The translations under genes and the position numbers were made by a program. A stretch of 43,289 nucleotides of DNA, from NCBI GenBank assembly GCA_022568195.1, contig JADFFS010000012.1, forward strand, positions 1-43,289, in the 5' to 3' direction. This document shows, in pieces, positions 1 through 8,313 of the stretch; position 1 is the first letter of the stretch, and every line of letters begins with the position of its first letter. The notes under the pieces were generated by a model that saw nothing but the letters and a program-made list of their open reading frames with translations, ran no database searches and was not told where the DNA came from. The DNA is from Chloroflexota bacterium (GTDB taxonomy: Bacteria > Chloroflexota > Dehalococcoidia > Lucifugimonadales > UBA3495).

Positions 1-356
1 CCACGGCAACCCCTACACCAACGCCAACGCCCACTGCCACGCCCACGCCTACCCCCACGGCCACGCCCACCACTACGCCCATGGTCGGGACGGAGCAGCA
101 AGCCCGCCTCAGGGTGTGGATTGCCGTGCGGAGTTGCTTCGACCCTTTGCCACCCTTGGATGTCTTCACCTCCTACCAGGACCAGCCCCATCGCTGGATA
201 GTAGAGGGACGGGGAGAGCTCGAGTCGTTGGGCGGCGAGACTGAAACCGTCACCTATGGCCTCTGGTTCGTGGATGTTGAAACCGGCGATATCACCCCCT
301 CCGACCGGCTGGCCCGGATCGCCGCCGCAAACACCTCTTGCTTCAAGGAGCCCTGA
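1..356 (+). CDS. 3' end of a secreted protein with a Thr-Pro repeat linker (5' end outside window)
   Basis: The reading frame is open from position 3 and runs through a low-complexity stretch (3-80) coding for alternating Thr-Pro and Thr-Ala before a roughly 90-residue C-terminal part. The ATG at 81 lies directly after the repeat, so it is an internal methionine and the gene continues off the left edge. TP-rich linkers like this usually join extracellular domains to an anchor or to each other, so a surface or secreted protein is inferred. The C-terminal part has many beta-prone segments and two cysteines, and I do not recognise a family. No signal peptide can be seen because the N-terminus is missing. 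Confidence 0.6.
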   Translation, partial: TATPTPTPTPTATPTPTPTATPTTTPMVGTEQQARLRVWIAVRSCFDPLPPLDVFTSYQDQPHRWIVEGRGELESLGGETETVTYGLWFVDVETGDITPSDRLARIAAANTSCFKEP

Positions 357-416
357 GCGGCTCTTCGTGTTCGCAATATGGATATGTTAGGCAGCGGGAC
401 CGTAAGAGTCAGGGAA

Positions 417-800
417 ATGACAGATTCGGTCCCGGCAGAGGATAGTGGCCAGCAGGAGGCAGGGCCGATGAGGCCTCTGCACAAGGTGAGGGGAGTTCTT
501 GCAGGCTGTCGGAAGAGACACATCTCCCGACGCTGGATTGTGGTTGCTCTATTACTGGTCAGTGCATTCCTCACTGCTCTAGTCATAGGCGGGGATCCTG
601 TTGCGGCGGCCACCTTTGGCGTAGGTGACACTGTCGAAGTCTACAATACTGGCGCGAGCGGGCTCGTTGTGCGTGGTCCCACCGCGTGTGGATCGCAGAT
701 AGGGGGCAAGTTCGATGGCGACAGGGGTGAAGTCCTAGAGGGGCCCGTCTTCTGCGATGGCTACAATCGTTGGAAGATACGCTGGGAAGACTGGGATTGA
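417..800 (+). CDS. Membrane-anchored small protein with SH3b-like C-terminal domain
   Basis: This is a short protein of 127 residues if it starts at the ATG at 417; the frame is also open from an ATG at 378, and 468 is a further option. A basic segment followed by a strongly hydrophobic stretch (WIVVALLLVSAFLTALVIGG) makes one signal-anchor. After it comes a domain opening VGDTVEVYNTGASGLVVRG, the usual entry of a bacterial SH3 (SH3b) fold, with two cysteines that could pair. The protein stops right after a RWEDWD segment, a little earlier than SH3b domains usually end, so the 3' end may be truncated. The domain would sit outside the membrane. Function is unknown; SH3b domains often bind cell-wall or protein ligands. 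Confidence 0.5.
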   Translation: MTDSVPAEDSGQQEAGPMRPLHKVRGVLAGCRKRHISRRWIVVALLLVSAFLTALVIGGDPVAAATFGVGDTVEVYNTGASGLVVRGPTACGSQIGGKFDGDRGEVLEGPVFCDGYNRWKIRWEDWD

Positions 801-1122
801 GTACGTTGCTTCCGCTCTATGGCCACAAGTATCGGCAGCCCGCGTTTCAGGCCGAGTTCGACCCTCCCCGTCTCCACCGGTAAGCCGGACAATATTGGTC
901 CAGAATTGACGGTCAGCGGTGGTAACGGCACCGCTGAGCTGCGGTTACCATCTGCACAACGTTTTGTCGACGGCGTGTCTAGAGATTTCTGTTACCTTCA
1001 TCGTCTCGTCCTTCCAGGACTCGCCTATCTCAGGCCACCTGGAGACCGAGGGGTTGCTGATCCGCTTGGCTAAACTGGCAGGTTGGGTATGACTTAGGAA
1101 CCCGCTTCAGCGTATATGGTGC
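801..1122. other. Intergenic stretch without a convincing gene
   Basis: This lies between two convergent genes. The only open frame (819-1073, plus) has no ribosome-binding site, no recognisable domain and unconvincing residue composition. An imperfect inverted repeat around 921-949 (GGTAAC paired with GTTACC) could form a weak hairpin but has no T-tract. I see nothing else. Confidence 0.4.
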
Positions 1123-1455
1123 CTAGGCTTGTACGTAAACCACCTCTACGCGTTCAAGATAAACTGAAACCTCTTCCGCCAACATCCGGACCTTCTCCGA
1201 GTTTCGCTCCTTGGCGCACTGCTCGAGGGATGCGCCAATCTCGCTGATGGCGTCGAATCCATAGGCGCTCCCGACCCCTTTCATGTTGTGGCCCAAAATC
1301 TGGATTTTCTCATAATCCCTCTGCTCACAAGCCTCGACAATAGACTTGACGTCTTCAAGTTGGTGACTCAGGAATGTGGGCACTAGGTCCTGGATCTCGG
1401 TGTAGACGTAGACGACAGTCCTTTTGATTGTTTCAGATCGTACCGGTTGGGTCAT
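1123..1455 (-). CDS. Histidine phosphotransfer (HPt) protein
   Basis: A 110-residue single-domain HPt protein. The phosphoacceptor histidine is His56 in the motif LGHNMKGVGSAYGF, matching the HxxKG signature of the four-helix HPt fold (Pfam Hpt). Its start codon overlaps the stop codon of the upstream hybrid kinase by four bases (1452-1455, ATGA on the minus strand), which indicates translational coupling and roughly linked amounts. HPt proteins relay phosphate from a hybrid kinase receiver to a response regulator; the obvious source is the neighbouring kinase and the obvious sink the OmpR-type regulator at 6091-6828. It is last in the module. The family call is firm and the partner assignment is inferred from position. 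Confidence 0.9.
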   Translation of the reverse strand: MTQPVRSETIKRTVVYVYTEIQDLVPTFLSHQLEDVKSIVEACEQRDYEKIQILGHNMKGVGSAYGFDAISEIGASLEQCAKERNSEKVRMLAEEVSVYLERVEVVYVQA

Positions 1456-4400
1456 GCCTTCACCCCGTTTGTATATGCGTGTATTGTGTCCAGCAGCCGT
1501 GACTTCTTTATCGGCTTGTTAATGTGAGTGGTACAGCCCGCGTCCAGGCTTTTTTGCACCTCCTCCTTAAGGGCGTAGGCGGTTAACGCGATGATGGCGG
1601 TCGGGGCCACCCCTTGCTCGTGCTGCCATTTGCGGATCGCTCTAGTAGCGGCGTAGCCATCCATCACCGGCATCTGCATGTCCATAAGCACCAGATCGTA
1701 ATCGCCAGCGACAAACTTTCGCACCGCTATCTCGCCGTTTTCGGCGATGGTTATCTGGTGTGGGGTATCTTTCAGGTAAGCCTGGACGAGCATCCGATTG
1801 TCTCTGGAGTCTTCCACCAAGAGAATCCGCAGGGCACGGCCGTTAGAGGTAGTGGAATGGGCAGCCGGCGCCCGCTCTCGAGCGGCATCCCCAATGAGGT
1901 CCCTGGCGGCGATAATTGCCTCGTGCAATTCGGATTGTTTGACTGGTTTCTTCAGGGAATGGGAAATGCCTAGTTGTCGGCAGCGTTCGATATCATCGAT
2001 CCGCAAGTCAGAGGGCAGCATCATGATGATCACACCGGCAAATCCGATGTCTTTGTTAACCTGTTCCGCCACGTCAAATCCGTCCATGCCGGACAGTTGC
2101 CGGTCGAGTATCACAATTTGGTATGGGTCGCTCCTTTCACCGGCACGGGCCAATTCGACGAGCGCCTGTGGGCCATTCTGCGCTTCCGTTACCGAGGCGC
2201 CCCACGAGGCTACCAAATCCCGCTCGATAGCGCGGCTGGCGTCATTGCCGTCGACGACCAAGACCCTCAAGCCTTTCAACTCCTCCCGTTGTCGAGTTTG
2301 GCCCTCAACGACCTCATCTTGCACACCGAAGCGCGCTGTAAAGTAGAAGGTGCTCCCCTCGGCGAGTTTACTCTCGACCCAGATGTGTCCCCCCATAAGT
2401 TCTACCAAGCGCTTGGAGATGGTCAGGCCCAGGCCGGTCCCCCCGTACTTTCGGGTAGTTGAGGAGTCGGCCTGGACGAAACTCTCGAAGATATCCTCCA
2501 ACTTGTCCGGTGGTATGCCAATTCCTGTGTCGGAAACTCTGAAACGGAGGGCGCCAGCCTCGGGGGTATCCGGATCATTCTCCACATACACCTCGACTCT
2601 TCCTTTTTCTGTGAACTTAATCGCGTTGCCGAGCAGATTAGTGATGACCGGACCCAAGCGGACCGGGTCACCAACCACCGTGGCCGGTACATCTGGCGCA
2701 AAATGGCAATTCAGTTCAAGCCCCTTTTCGTGAGCCTGCACTCCCAAGACTTCGACGGTGTTTTCAAGGAGTTCTCGAAGATCAAACTCAATCCCCTCCA
2801 GGACGAGCTGGCCCGCCTCCAGCTTGGAGAGGTCGAGAATGTCGTTAATTGTGTTCAGCAGGGCATCCCCTGCGTTCCGGAAAACCCGAACGTATTCCTG
2901 CTGCTCCCCTTCCAACGGGGTTTCCGAGAGTAAGTCTGCCATGCCGATGATGGCATTAAGCGGCGTGCGGATCTCGTGACTCATGCTGGCGAGGAAGTTC
3001 GACTTTACCTCCAAGGCTTCAAGGGCGGCGGCGTGGGCTTGGGCATTCTCCAGCAGCGCTCCAAGTCCCGCGGCGACGGCTGTCAAAACCCTAACCCGGT
3101 CAGGGGTGAAGTGGTTGGGTAGCCGCGAGACGACGTTTACCAGCCCCACGGGTGATCCACCAGCTTTGACCGGCACCAAGACCATGGATTTCGCGCCTTG
3201 CTCAAGGATTGAAGGCGAGGCCTGGGGAAAACCGGCGTAGTCGTTGACCAAAACCGGCTCCCCTTTTTGGAAGGCGGACAACGCGAGGGTTTCACTGGCG
3301 GAAAGGACAATCGTTGGCGGCGTCAGGAACGTCGCCGGCCCGCCGATAGTGACAAGACGGAGCCCTCCCTCCTCCGGGACCCGGAGCGTCACCCAGTCCG
3401 CCTGGACCAGTTCGGCTACCTCGTCTAGAACGCCTTTGCACTTCTCCTCGAAACTCTTGGGTTGAACCAACATGTTGGCGATGTGGACCAGGGCCTCAAG
3501 TTCTTGCGTACGAAGACGCTCCGTTTCTTCAGCCCGCTCGCGCTCGGTCATTTCTTTCTTCAGGTCTTCGTTGGCATACACCAGTTCCTGGGTCCGCTGC
3601 TCGACCTTCTGTTCCAGGCTGGCGTAGGACTCCCGAAGCCTGGAGGTCATCCGGTTAAACTCCTCGGCGAGCTCCTCCAATTCGTCGCCCGTGCGAATAT
3701 CGATGCTCTGGTCCAGATCGCCCCTTCCGATCTGGGCGGCGCTGGCCTGGAGGGACTGGATCGGGGCAACCATCCTGCGGGCGAAATATAAACTGGCGAC
3801 TACCGCCAGGCCGAACCCCACCAGGAGGAATAGGCCGGTGCGCCAAATGGAGGCGTACAGCGGCGCGAAGGCTTCAGCCAGAGGTTGTTCCACGATCACA
3901 TGCCAGCCCACCGGCTCAATGGTCTTGTATGTGGTTAGAACCCGCTGGCCCTCCATGTCCCGAGCGATCATCACCTCCGTTTGTTGCTGCTTGGTCCGGC
4001 TCGGTGGTGCTTCAAGGGCCGTTCGTACCTGCACGAAGGAAGAGAGGTCGGTCTTCTTCAGCACCAGGCCGATATCTGGGTGAGCCACCAAAGTACCGCT
4101 GGCGTCGACGGCATAGGCGTAGCCGGTCTTCCCTATTTGTATTTGGGACATAACGTCCCAGATGAACTTCAGGTTCACTTCCGCCATCACCATCCCCGGC
4201 TCTGGTCCTAGTTCCGGCACGGCGATCGTCATAAACGGCTCGGATTCGTTACGGAAGTAAACCGGGCTGAAGTAGACGTCCTCGGTATTAGCTGCCGGCA
4301 ACCTGGATTCCTCAGGGGATTCGGCTCGGCCCCCGATCATATCGACCGAAATACGGGAGACTCGAAGCTGCTCCTCACCCTTAGCATCGAGGTAGCTGAT

Positions 4401-4721
4401 ATCGGTGATGGCTGGGACATGTTTTAGGAGGCCCAGGTAGTAAAGTCGCCGGCGTTCCAGGCCAGCAGCGCTGGCGGGCTGCGGGTTGTTGGCGGCCCCC
4501 TCTACCTGCTGGACAATCTCGCCGATGAACCGCTCGATTGCCAACGCCGCGGAGGCCGCTCTCTCTCGCTCGAACTCGGACAGCGCATCCCTGCGGTCCT
4601 GGAAGCCGAAGAATAGTTCCACCGCCCCGCTCATGAGCAGGGCTCCGGTGACCAGGACCACAAAGATCCCGGTGTACTTCCGGAAGAGCCGGCTCTTGGG
4701 GCTGCGTAGGACCGTCACCAT
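1452..4721 (-). CDS. Hybrid sensor histidine kinase (Cache-HAMP-GAF-HisKA-HATPase-REC-REC)
   Basis: A 1089-residue membrane kinase. Order: TM1 (about 17-40), extracytoplasmic double-Cache-like region (45-285), TM2 (293-315), HAMP (315-370), coiled coil (370-410), GAF (about 410-560), HisKA with phosphoacceptor His582 in SHEIRTPLN, HATPase with N-box (N695/N699), DTGIGIP (731-737) and GTGLGL (761-766), then two receivers. Receiver 1 carries Asp873 and lysine in KKPVK; its acidic pocket reads VVDGND, slightly atypical. Receiver 2 is canonical (LVEDSRDN, Asp1014 in LMDMQMP, Lys1069). A strong ribosome-binding site (AGGAGG, 4-5 nt before the ATG) fixes the start. It follows the substrate-binding lipoprotein gene by 23 bp and overlaps the HPt gene, so a His-Asp-His-Asp relay is expected. 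The ligand is unknown. Confidence 0.95.
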   Translation of the reverse strand: MVTVLRSPKSRLFRKYTGIFVVLVTGALLMSGAVELFFGFQDRRDALSEFERERAASAALAIERFIGEIVQQVEGAANNPQPASAAGLERRRLYYLGLLKHVPAITDISYLDAKGEEQLRVSRISVDMIGGRAESPEESRLPAANTEDVYFSPVYFRNESEPFMTIAVPELGPEPGMVMAEVNLKFIWDVMSQIQIGKTGYAYAVDASGTLVAHPDIGLVLKKTDLSSFVQVRTALEAPPSRTKQQQTEVMIARDMEGQRVLTTYKTIEPVGWHVIVEQPLAEAFAPLYASIWRTGLFLLVGFGLAVVASLYFARRMVAPIQSLQASAAQIGRGDLDQSIDIRTGDELEELAEEFNRMTSRLRESYASLEQKVEQRTQELVYANEDLKKEMTERERAEETERLRTQELEALVHIANMLVQPKSFEEKCKGVLDEVAELVQADWVTLRVPEEGGLRLVTIGGPATFLTPPTIVLSASETLALSAFQKGEPVLVNDYAGFPQASPSILEQGAKSMVLVPVKAGGSPVGLVNVVSRLPNHFTPDRVRVLTAVAAGLGALLENAQAHAAALEALEVKSNFLASMSHEIRTPLNAIIGMADLLSETPLEGEQQEYVRVFRNAGDALLNTINDILDLSKLEAGQLVLEGIEFDLRELLENTVEVLGVQAHEKGLELNCHFAPDVPATVVGDPVRLGPVITNLLGNAIKFTEKGRVEVYVENDPDTPEAGALRFRVSDTGIGIPPDKLEDIFESFVQADSSTTRKYGGTGLGLTISKRLVELMGGHIWVESKLAEGSTFYFTARFGVQDEVVEGQTRQREELKGLRVLVVDGNDASRAIERDLVASWGASVTEAQNGPQALVELARAGERSDPYQIVILDRQLSGMDGFDVAEQVNKDIGFAGVIIMMLPSDLRIDDIERCRQLGISHSLKKPVKQSELHEAIIAARDLIGDAARERAPAAHSTTSNGRALRILLVEDSRDNRMLVQAYLKDTPHQITIAENGEIAVRKFVAGDYDLVLMDMQMPVMDGYAATRAIRKWQHEQGVAPTAIIALTAYALKEEVQKSLDAGCTTHINKPIKKSRLLDTIHAYTNGVKA

Positions 4722-4744
4722 GTCCCCTCCTAGGGTTGGTCCGC

Positions 4745-5842
4745 CTACCGGATAACCTGAGTCGTGCGGAGAAGGAAGGGTTCTGGGAAGGTCACACCAA
4801 TCGCATCCGCGGCCTTCTGGTTGACTACTAATTCGAAGGTAGTGGGGTGCTGCACCGGCATTTCGGCCGGGTTGGCGCCATTCAAGATTTTATCCACGAA
4901 GGTTGCTGCGTTCCGGTACAAGTCTCGAAAACTCGGTCCGTAGAGCATCAGACCGCCGGCCGCCACGAAATTCATCGTCTCGTACATAGCGGGAAGGCGG
5001 TGGTCCTTCGCCAGGTCAACTATTCGTTGCTGGTGCTTGATCGTCAGCGGGTCTCTGAGGACCATTAGGGCGTCCGCCCGCTTACTAATGGCCTTCTCGA
5101 ATGCCGCCTCGAAATCGGGGTTTGGTTCCCGTACTTCCAGGGATATGATCTCCAGCCCGAAATCAGGGACCGCGGCCTGAATCTCCCGGAACATGCGTGG
5201 CGTGTTGGGGTGGTCCGGGTGCCACAATACGGCTAATCGGGAGAGTCCGGGGATGGCCTCCTTGAGCAACTGAACTCGTTTCGCGCTTAGCTGGGGAGAG
5301 ATCTGGGTGCTTCCTGTCACGTTGCCGCCAGGCCGAGCCAAGCTGGCCACCAACCCCGTGCCAACAGCATCACCGCTGTTTGTCATCACGATGGGGATCG
5401 TGGTGGTTTCTTTCTTAGCGGCTTTGACCGCCTTGGTTCCCCCGGCTATTATCAGGTCTACTCCATCACTGACGAACTCTTTAGCGATGCCGGGGAGCTC
5501 CTCCCGGTTGCGTGTGACTCGCCAGTCGATCGTGATGGTCTCTCCTTCAACGTACCCATGTTCGCGCAGCCCATCTCGCAAAGCCTCGATGAAGGGCTCC
5601 GTGGCGGATACAGATAGGAAACCAACGTGGGGTATTTTCGCCGCCTGCACCTCTTGGGACGAGCCACACCCAGCGGCCATCAGGCTTAGTACAGCCAGCG
5701 CCGCGACCGGCAAGATCGCCCTCTTCATGGCCGTCCGAGCCCTCCCAACGAAATGTGGAACAGGCATATATTTCAACAGACCCAGGGTAACCCGCCACGA
5801 CCCAGCCGCCGCCCTGGTTGCTTTGGAAGTAGCGCTACTCAT
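4745..5842 (-). CDS. ABC-type substrate-binding lipoprotein (ABC_sub_bind/TrpX family)
   Basis: The mature part reads as the ABC_sub_bind family (type 1 periplasmic fold): an IPHVGFLSVS opening, then GLREHGYVEGETITIDWR, DLIIAGGTKAVKAAKK, IPIVMTNSGDAVGTGLVASLARPGGNVTG and the closing HPTTFELVVNQKAADAIG. A hydrophobic stretch ends in LMAAGC, a lipobox, so it is probably lipid-anchored outside the membrane. The start is ambiguous. The ATG at 5842 has the best ribosome-binding site (AAAGGAG at 5849-5855, 6 nt spacing) but puts 38 residues ahead of the signal peptide. The ATG at 5728 (MKRAILPVAAL) gives a normal signal peptide with a weaker GGGAGGG further upstream. No permease or ATPase is adjacent. 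It lies between a response regulator and a hybrid kinase, which suggests a sensory role. Confidence 0.88.
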   Translation of the reverse strand: MSSATSKATRAAAGSWRVTLGLLKYMPVPHFVGRARTAMKRAILPVAALAVLSLMAAGCGSSQEVQAAKIPHVGFLSVSATEPFIEALRDGLREHGYVEGETITIDWRVTRNREELPGIAKEFVSDGVDLIIAGGTKAVKAAKKETTTIPIVMTNSGDAVGTGLVASLARPGGNVTGSTQISPQLSAKRVQLLKEAIPGLSRLAVLWHPDHPNTPRMFREIQAAVPDFGLEIISLEVREPNPDFEAAFEKAISKRADALMVLRDPLTIKHQQRIVDLAKDHRLPAMYETMNFVAAGGLMLYGPSFRDLYRNAATFVDKILNGANPAEMPVQHPTTFELVVNQKAADAIGVTFPEPFLLRTTQVIR

Positions 5843-6090
5843 GGGAGACTCCTTTGAGTTGAGATGAAGTGAATATATCGAGATTTCCACTAGGTTCCAA
5901 TTTCAAGGGCGTATCAAATTGCCGGTGGAGCATATCAATAAGATATCCAACGCGTGATGTCGGCCAAGAGGAAAGCTTTAAGGATTAAATATTGGATCCT
6001 GCAGCGGCTGACGCTCCTGGAGGGGATGGCTGGCTCCAAACAACTCACTGGAGATGGGCAACTTCTCCATATGCGGACCTGTCGAGGCCA

Positions 6091-6828
6091 CTAACAGTTG
6101 AGCCAGTAGCCTACTCCTAACTCTGTCAGAATGAGGGACGGACACTCGGGAACGGGTTCGATCTTTTTACGGAGACGCCCAATATGGAGGCGGAGAATCT
6201 GGGACTCGCCGGCGTACTCGGGTCCCCATACTTCGGTCAGGATCTGTGCGGAAGTGAGGATTTTGCCTCGATGCCGGGCGAGTAGGGCCAGCAACGGGAA
6301 CTCGGTGCGAGTCAGGTGAATGGGCCGGCCGCCACGAGTCACTTTTCGGGCAGAGAAGTCAACTACCAGGCCGTTCCACTCGATACCATCTATATCGGTC
6401 TCCTCCCCAGGGCGGTAGCGGCGGAGCACGGCCTTCACCCTGGCGAGGAGAACGCCTGAACTAAAGGGCTTGGCCAGGTAGTCGTCGGCACCAGCGTCAA
6501 AGCCCTCAATCACCTCTTCCTCGCGACCCCTCGCCGTCAACATAATAACGGGGACATCGGAATTGGACCGCATTCGGCGACAGACCTCCAGTCCATCGAC
6601 CTCGGGGAGTCCGATATCCAGTAGAACCAAATTCGGCGCCTCCCGAGCTAACTGGTCCAGCGCGGATCTCCCGTCCCAGGCTACGATTACTTGGAAACCT
6701 TCGAGTTCCAGGTACCGCCGCACCAAGCGCACGATGGCAGGATCATCGTCGACAATCTGAACGATTGATTTACCCACGACCGCTGACGCTTTACCTTTGA
6801 TGGGAGCAGGTTTCGGACTCGTTTTCAT
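6091..6828 (-). CDS. OmpR/PhoB-type response regulator
   Basis: Receiver plus winged-helix DNA-binding protein. Numbering from the GTG at 6846: acidic pocket DDD at 33-35, phosphoacceptor Asp77 in LLDIGLP, switch Thr in LTARG, conserved Lys126 in KPF. The C-terminal winged helix contains LTRTEFPLLALLARHRGKILT and the closing TELGVGYWLN, as in KdpE/PhoB-type regulators. Two starts are possible: ATG at 6828 with GGAAGG six bases upstream (chosen), or GTG at 6846 with GGAGG only three bases away. It is first in the minus-strand run that continues with the binding lipoprotein, hybrid kinase and HPt protein, so it is the likely output of that relay. The gap to the next gene is about 250 bp, so a separate transcript is possible. 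Confidence 0.92.
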   Translation of the reverse strand: MKTSPKPAPIKGKASAVVGKSIVQIVDDDPAIVRLVRRYLELEGFQVIVAWDGRSALDQLAREAPNLVLLDIGLPEVDGLEVCRRMRSNSDVPVIMLTARGREEEVIEGFDAGADDYLAKPFSSGVLLARVKAVLRRYRPGEETDIDGIEWNGLVVDFSARKVTRGGRPIHLTRTEFPLLALLARHRGKILTSAQILTEVWGPEYAGESQILRLHIGRLRKKIEPVPECPSLILTELGVGYWLNC

Positions 6829-6846
6829 CTTCGGCCTTCCGGCCAC

Positions 6847-7340
6847 AAACCTCCAGCTACACTGGGCCCATTGTCCACTGCCGCCACCATGTCCGCCAAG
6901 GCCGATCGGGGTAAGGTATGGGACACCGAAAGGGGCCGAGCGCTCGGCATCTCCGGTGCCTGGACCGCCTTAGAGGAACCGCAGGAAGTGCGCATCAATA
7001 TTAAACCGTCCACCACCCTCGGTGGCAGACTTCAGGTAGGTATTTGACATAATGTAGCAGTTTACTTCAATTTACATAATGTATACAACGATGTTCGTAT
7101 AAATACTACAATATATGCTGGGATAAGTAAATAGGTAGGTCTACTTAGTGCCGTGATGGACGCTAGGAGGGAGCACACCCGGTTTGATTTCTTCAACTGA
7201 CGAGGTATAGGACCCGTGCAACCTGTGTAAGAGGGAGGCTAGTTGTGGTCGTCGTGGGGTATTTTAGAAATAGCGAAAAGGGTATAAAAATGTCCCTTCC
7301 AGCGCCCGAGTCCTGGGCCACCAAACCGGTGGCTTATTCA
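6847..7340. other. Intergenic region with AT-rich core upstream of the response regulator
   Basis: 494 bp without a credible gene. An AT-rich core (about 7040-7140) stands out from the GC-rich surroundings and probably holds the promoter of the minus-strand signalling genes. A loose -35/-10 pair on the minus strand (TTGTAT then TAAACT, 18 bp apart) can be drawn inside it, but the match is weak. Confidence 0.4.
7046..7083. promoter_or_regulatory. Pair of ACATAATGT palindromes, possible operator
   Basis: The palindrome ACATAATGT occurs twice (within 7046-7056 as GACATAATGTA and 7073-7083 as TACATAATGTA), with start points 27 bp apart, about two and a half helical turns. It sits in the AT-rich core upstream of the response regulator gene. 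A dimeric regulator, possibly the OmpR-type protein itself, is a reasonable but untested reader. Confidence 0.35.
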
Positions 7341-8288
7341 TCATCTTCCTGATACTGCCGTTGCGCCGGAGAAGGCCGGCGACGTTTCCGCCCTGTCTGG
7401 GTTCGCCCTGTATGCCATAAGGATAAACAGACCGGCAGGCGCGCCAAACATTCCAAACCGTTCAAGGGTCGAGAGCATATGGAAGGTCTGGGCGTGCTCG
7501 ATGGCTGGTAAACCGGATGTCACGAAAAGAAGCTCGGTAAACACTTTCCAGACCAATACAAATACCAGGATGGGCCGCATGGGGCTTATCAGGACCAGTG
7601 CCCCCAAGGCCATTTCAAAAACGCCTGTGGCGAAAAGGAAGGTTTCCGGGTCAGTCAGCGGACCAGGAAGCCCCACCGAGGCGAAATGGCCGATGAGGAA
7701 CAGCTTTCCCTCGATGGCACCGTAAGCTCCGTGGGTGATTAAATACGCCCCGATGCTCAACCGTAGCGTCCACTTGATTATCTCGACTTTGTCTTGGGTC
7801 AATGCGGGTGCCGCAACCCCCCTGAACCAATCCTTGATAGAGTTGCCCCAGCCGACCCAAAGCAACAGGGCGAGGGGAGGTCCGTAGTAGCCGGCACTCT
7901 CCAAGAAATACCACCAAGCCGACCCGGTTAGGGGCCTCAGCTCGGCCGTCCACAGCCCCCAAATCACCATGAACAGAAGTGCCGCCCGGGCCGGCATGAA
8001 CCGTACAGGCATGAACAACACTACCAAGCCGGCAGCAATTTCCACCGCCCCGATCAACGCCATCAAAGGGTACGCGGCCTCTTCGCCTATCCCGGCAAAA
8101 GCAAAAAACCGGAGCCACGACTCCCTTCCAAGGACGCCCCAAAAGCCGTGAAAAATGAAGTTCATCGCGGCAGACACGCGGAGAATCCAAAAGATCGCGG
8201 CCGCCACGGAGACGTGACCGGGGCGCGAAACAGCTAACCGCTGTGGCGGTTTCAGAACGGACATTAGTCCAGCAGAGGCAAACCTCAT
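7341..8288 (-). CDS. DoxX-family integral membrane protein, copy 2 of a tandem pair
   Basis: A polytopic membrane protein of 315 residues with about eight hydrophobic segments. The start is the ATG at 8288 (MRFASAGLMS), with GAGGG eight to nine bases upstream; a longer frame would overlap the previous gene. The sequence contains two similar halves, each with a His-Gly segment inside a membrane helix (FHGFWGVLG and THGAYGAIEGK), plus the block RPLTGSAWWYF shared with its neighbour. DoxX-type proteins are small quinone- or redox-associated membrane proteins; a specific activity cannot be assigned. It lies 25 bp downstream of its paralogue in the same orientation, so the two are almost certainly co-transcribed and arose by duplication. 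Confidence 0.75.
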   Translation of the reverse strand: MRFASAGLMSVLKPPQRLAVSRPGHVSVAAAIFWILRVSAAMNFIFHGFWGVLGRESWLRFFAFAGIGEEAAYPLMALIGAVEIAAGLVVLFMPVRFMPARAALLFMVIWGLWTAELRPLTGSAWWYFLESAGYYGPPLALLLWVGWGNSIKDWFRGVAAPALTQDKVEIIKWTLRLSIGAYLITHGAYGAIEGKLFLIGHFASVGLPGPLTDPETFLFATGVFEMALGALVLISPMRPILVFVLVWKVFTELLFVTSGLPAIEHAQTFHMLSTLERFGMFGAPAGLFILMAYRANPDRAETSPAFSGATAVSGR

Positions 8289-8313
8289 GATGTACCCTCT
8301 TTCATCGAGCAGC

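Noticed and set aside
1-80. Low-complexity tandem repeat that could be mistaken for a non-coding repeat or CRISPR
   Set aside because: It is in frame with the following ORF as Thr-Pro codons and has no spacer structure.
819-1073. 84-residue open frame on the plus strand
   Set aside because: No ribosome-binding site, no recognisable domain and unlikely residue composition; treated as intergenic.
7044-7049. Perfect TTGACA on the plus strand
   Set aside because: No -10 at 16-18 bases and no plus-strand gene downstream; both neighbouring genes are on the minus strand.
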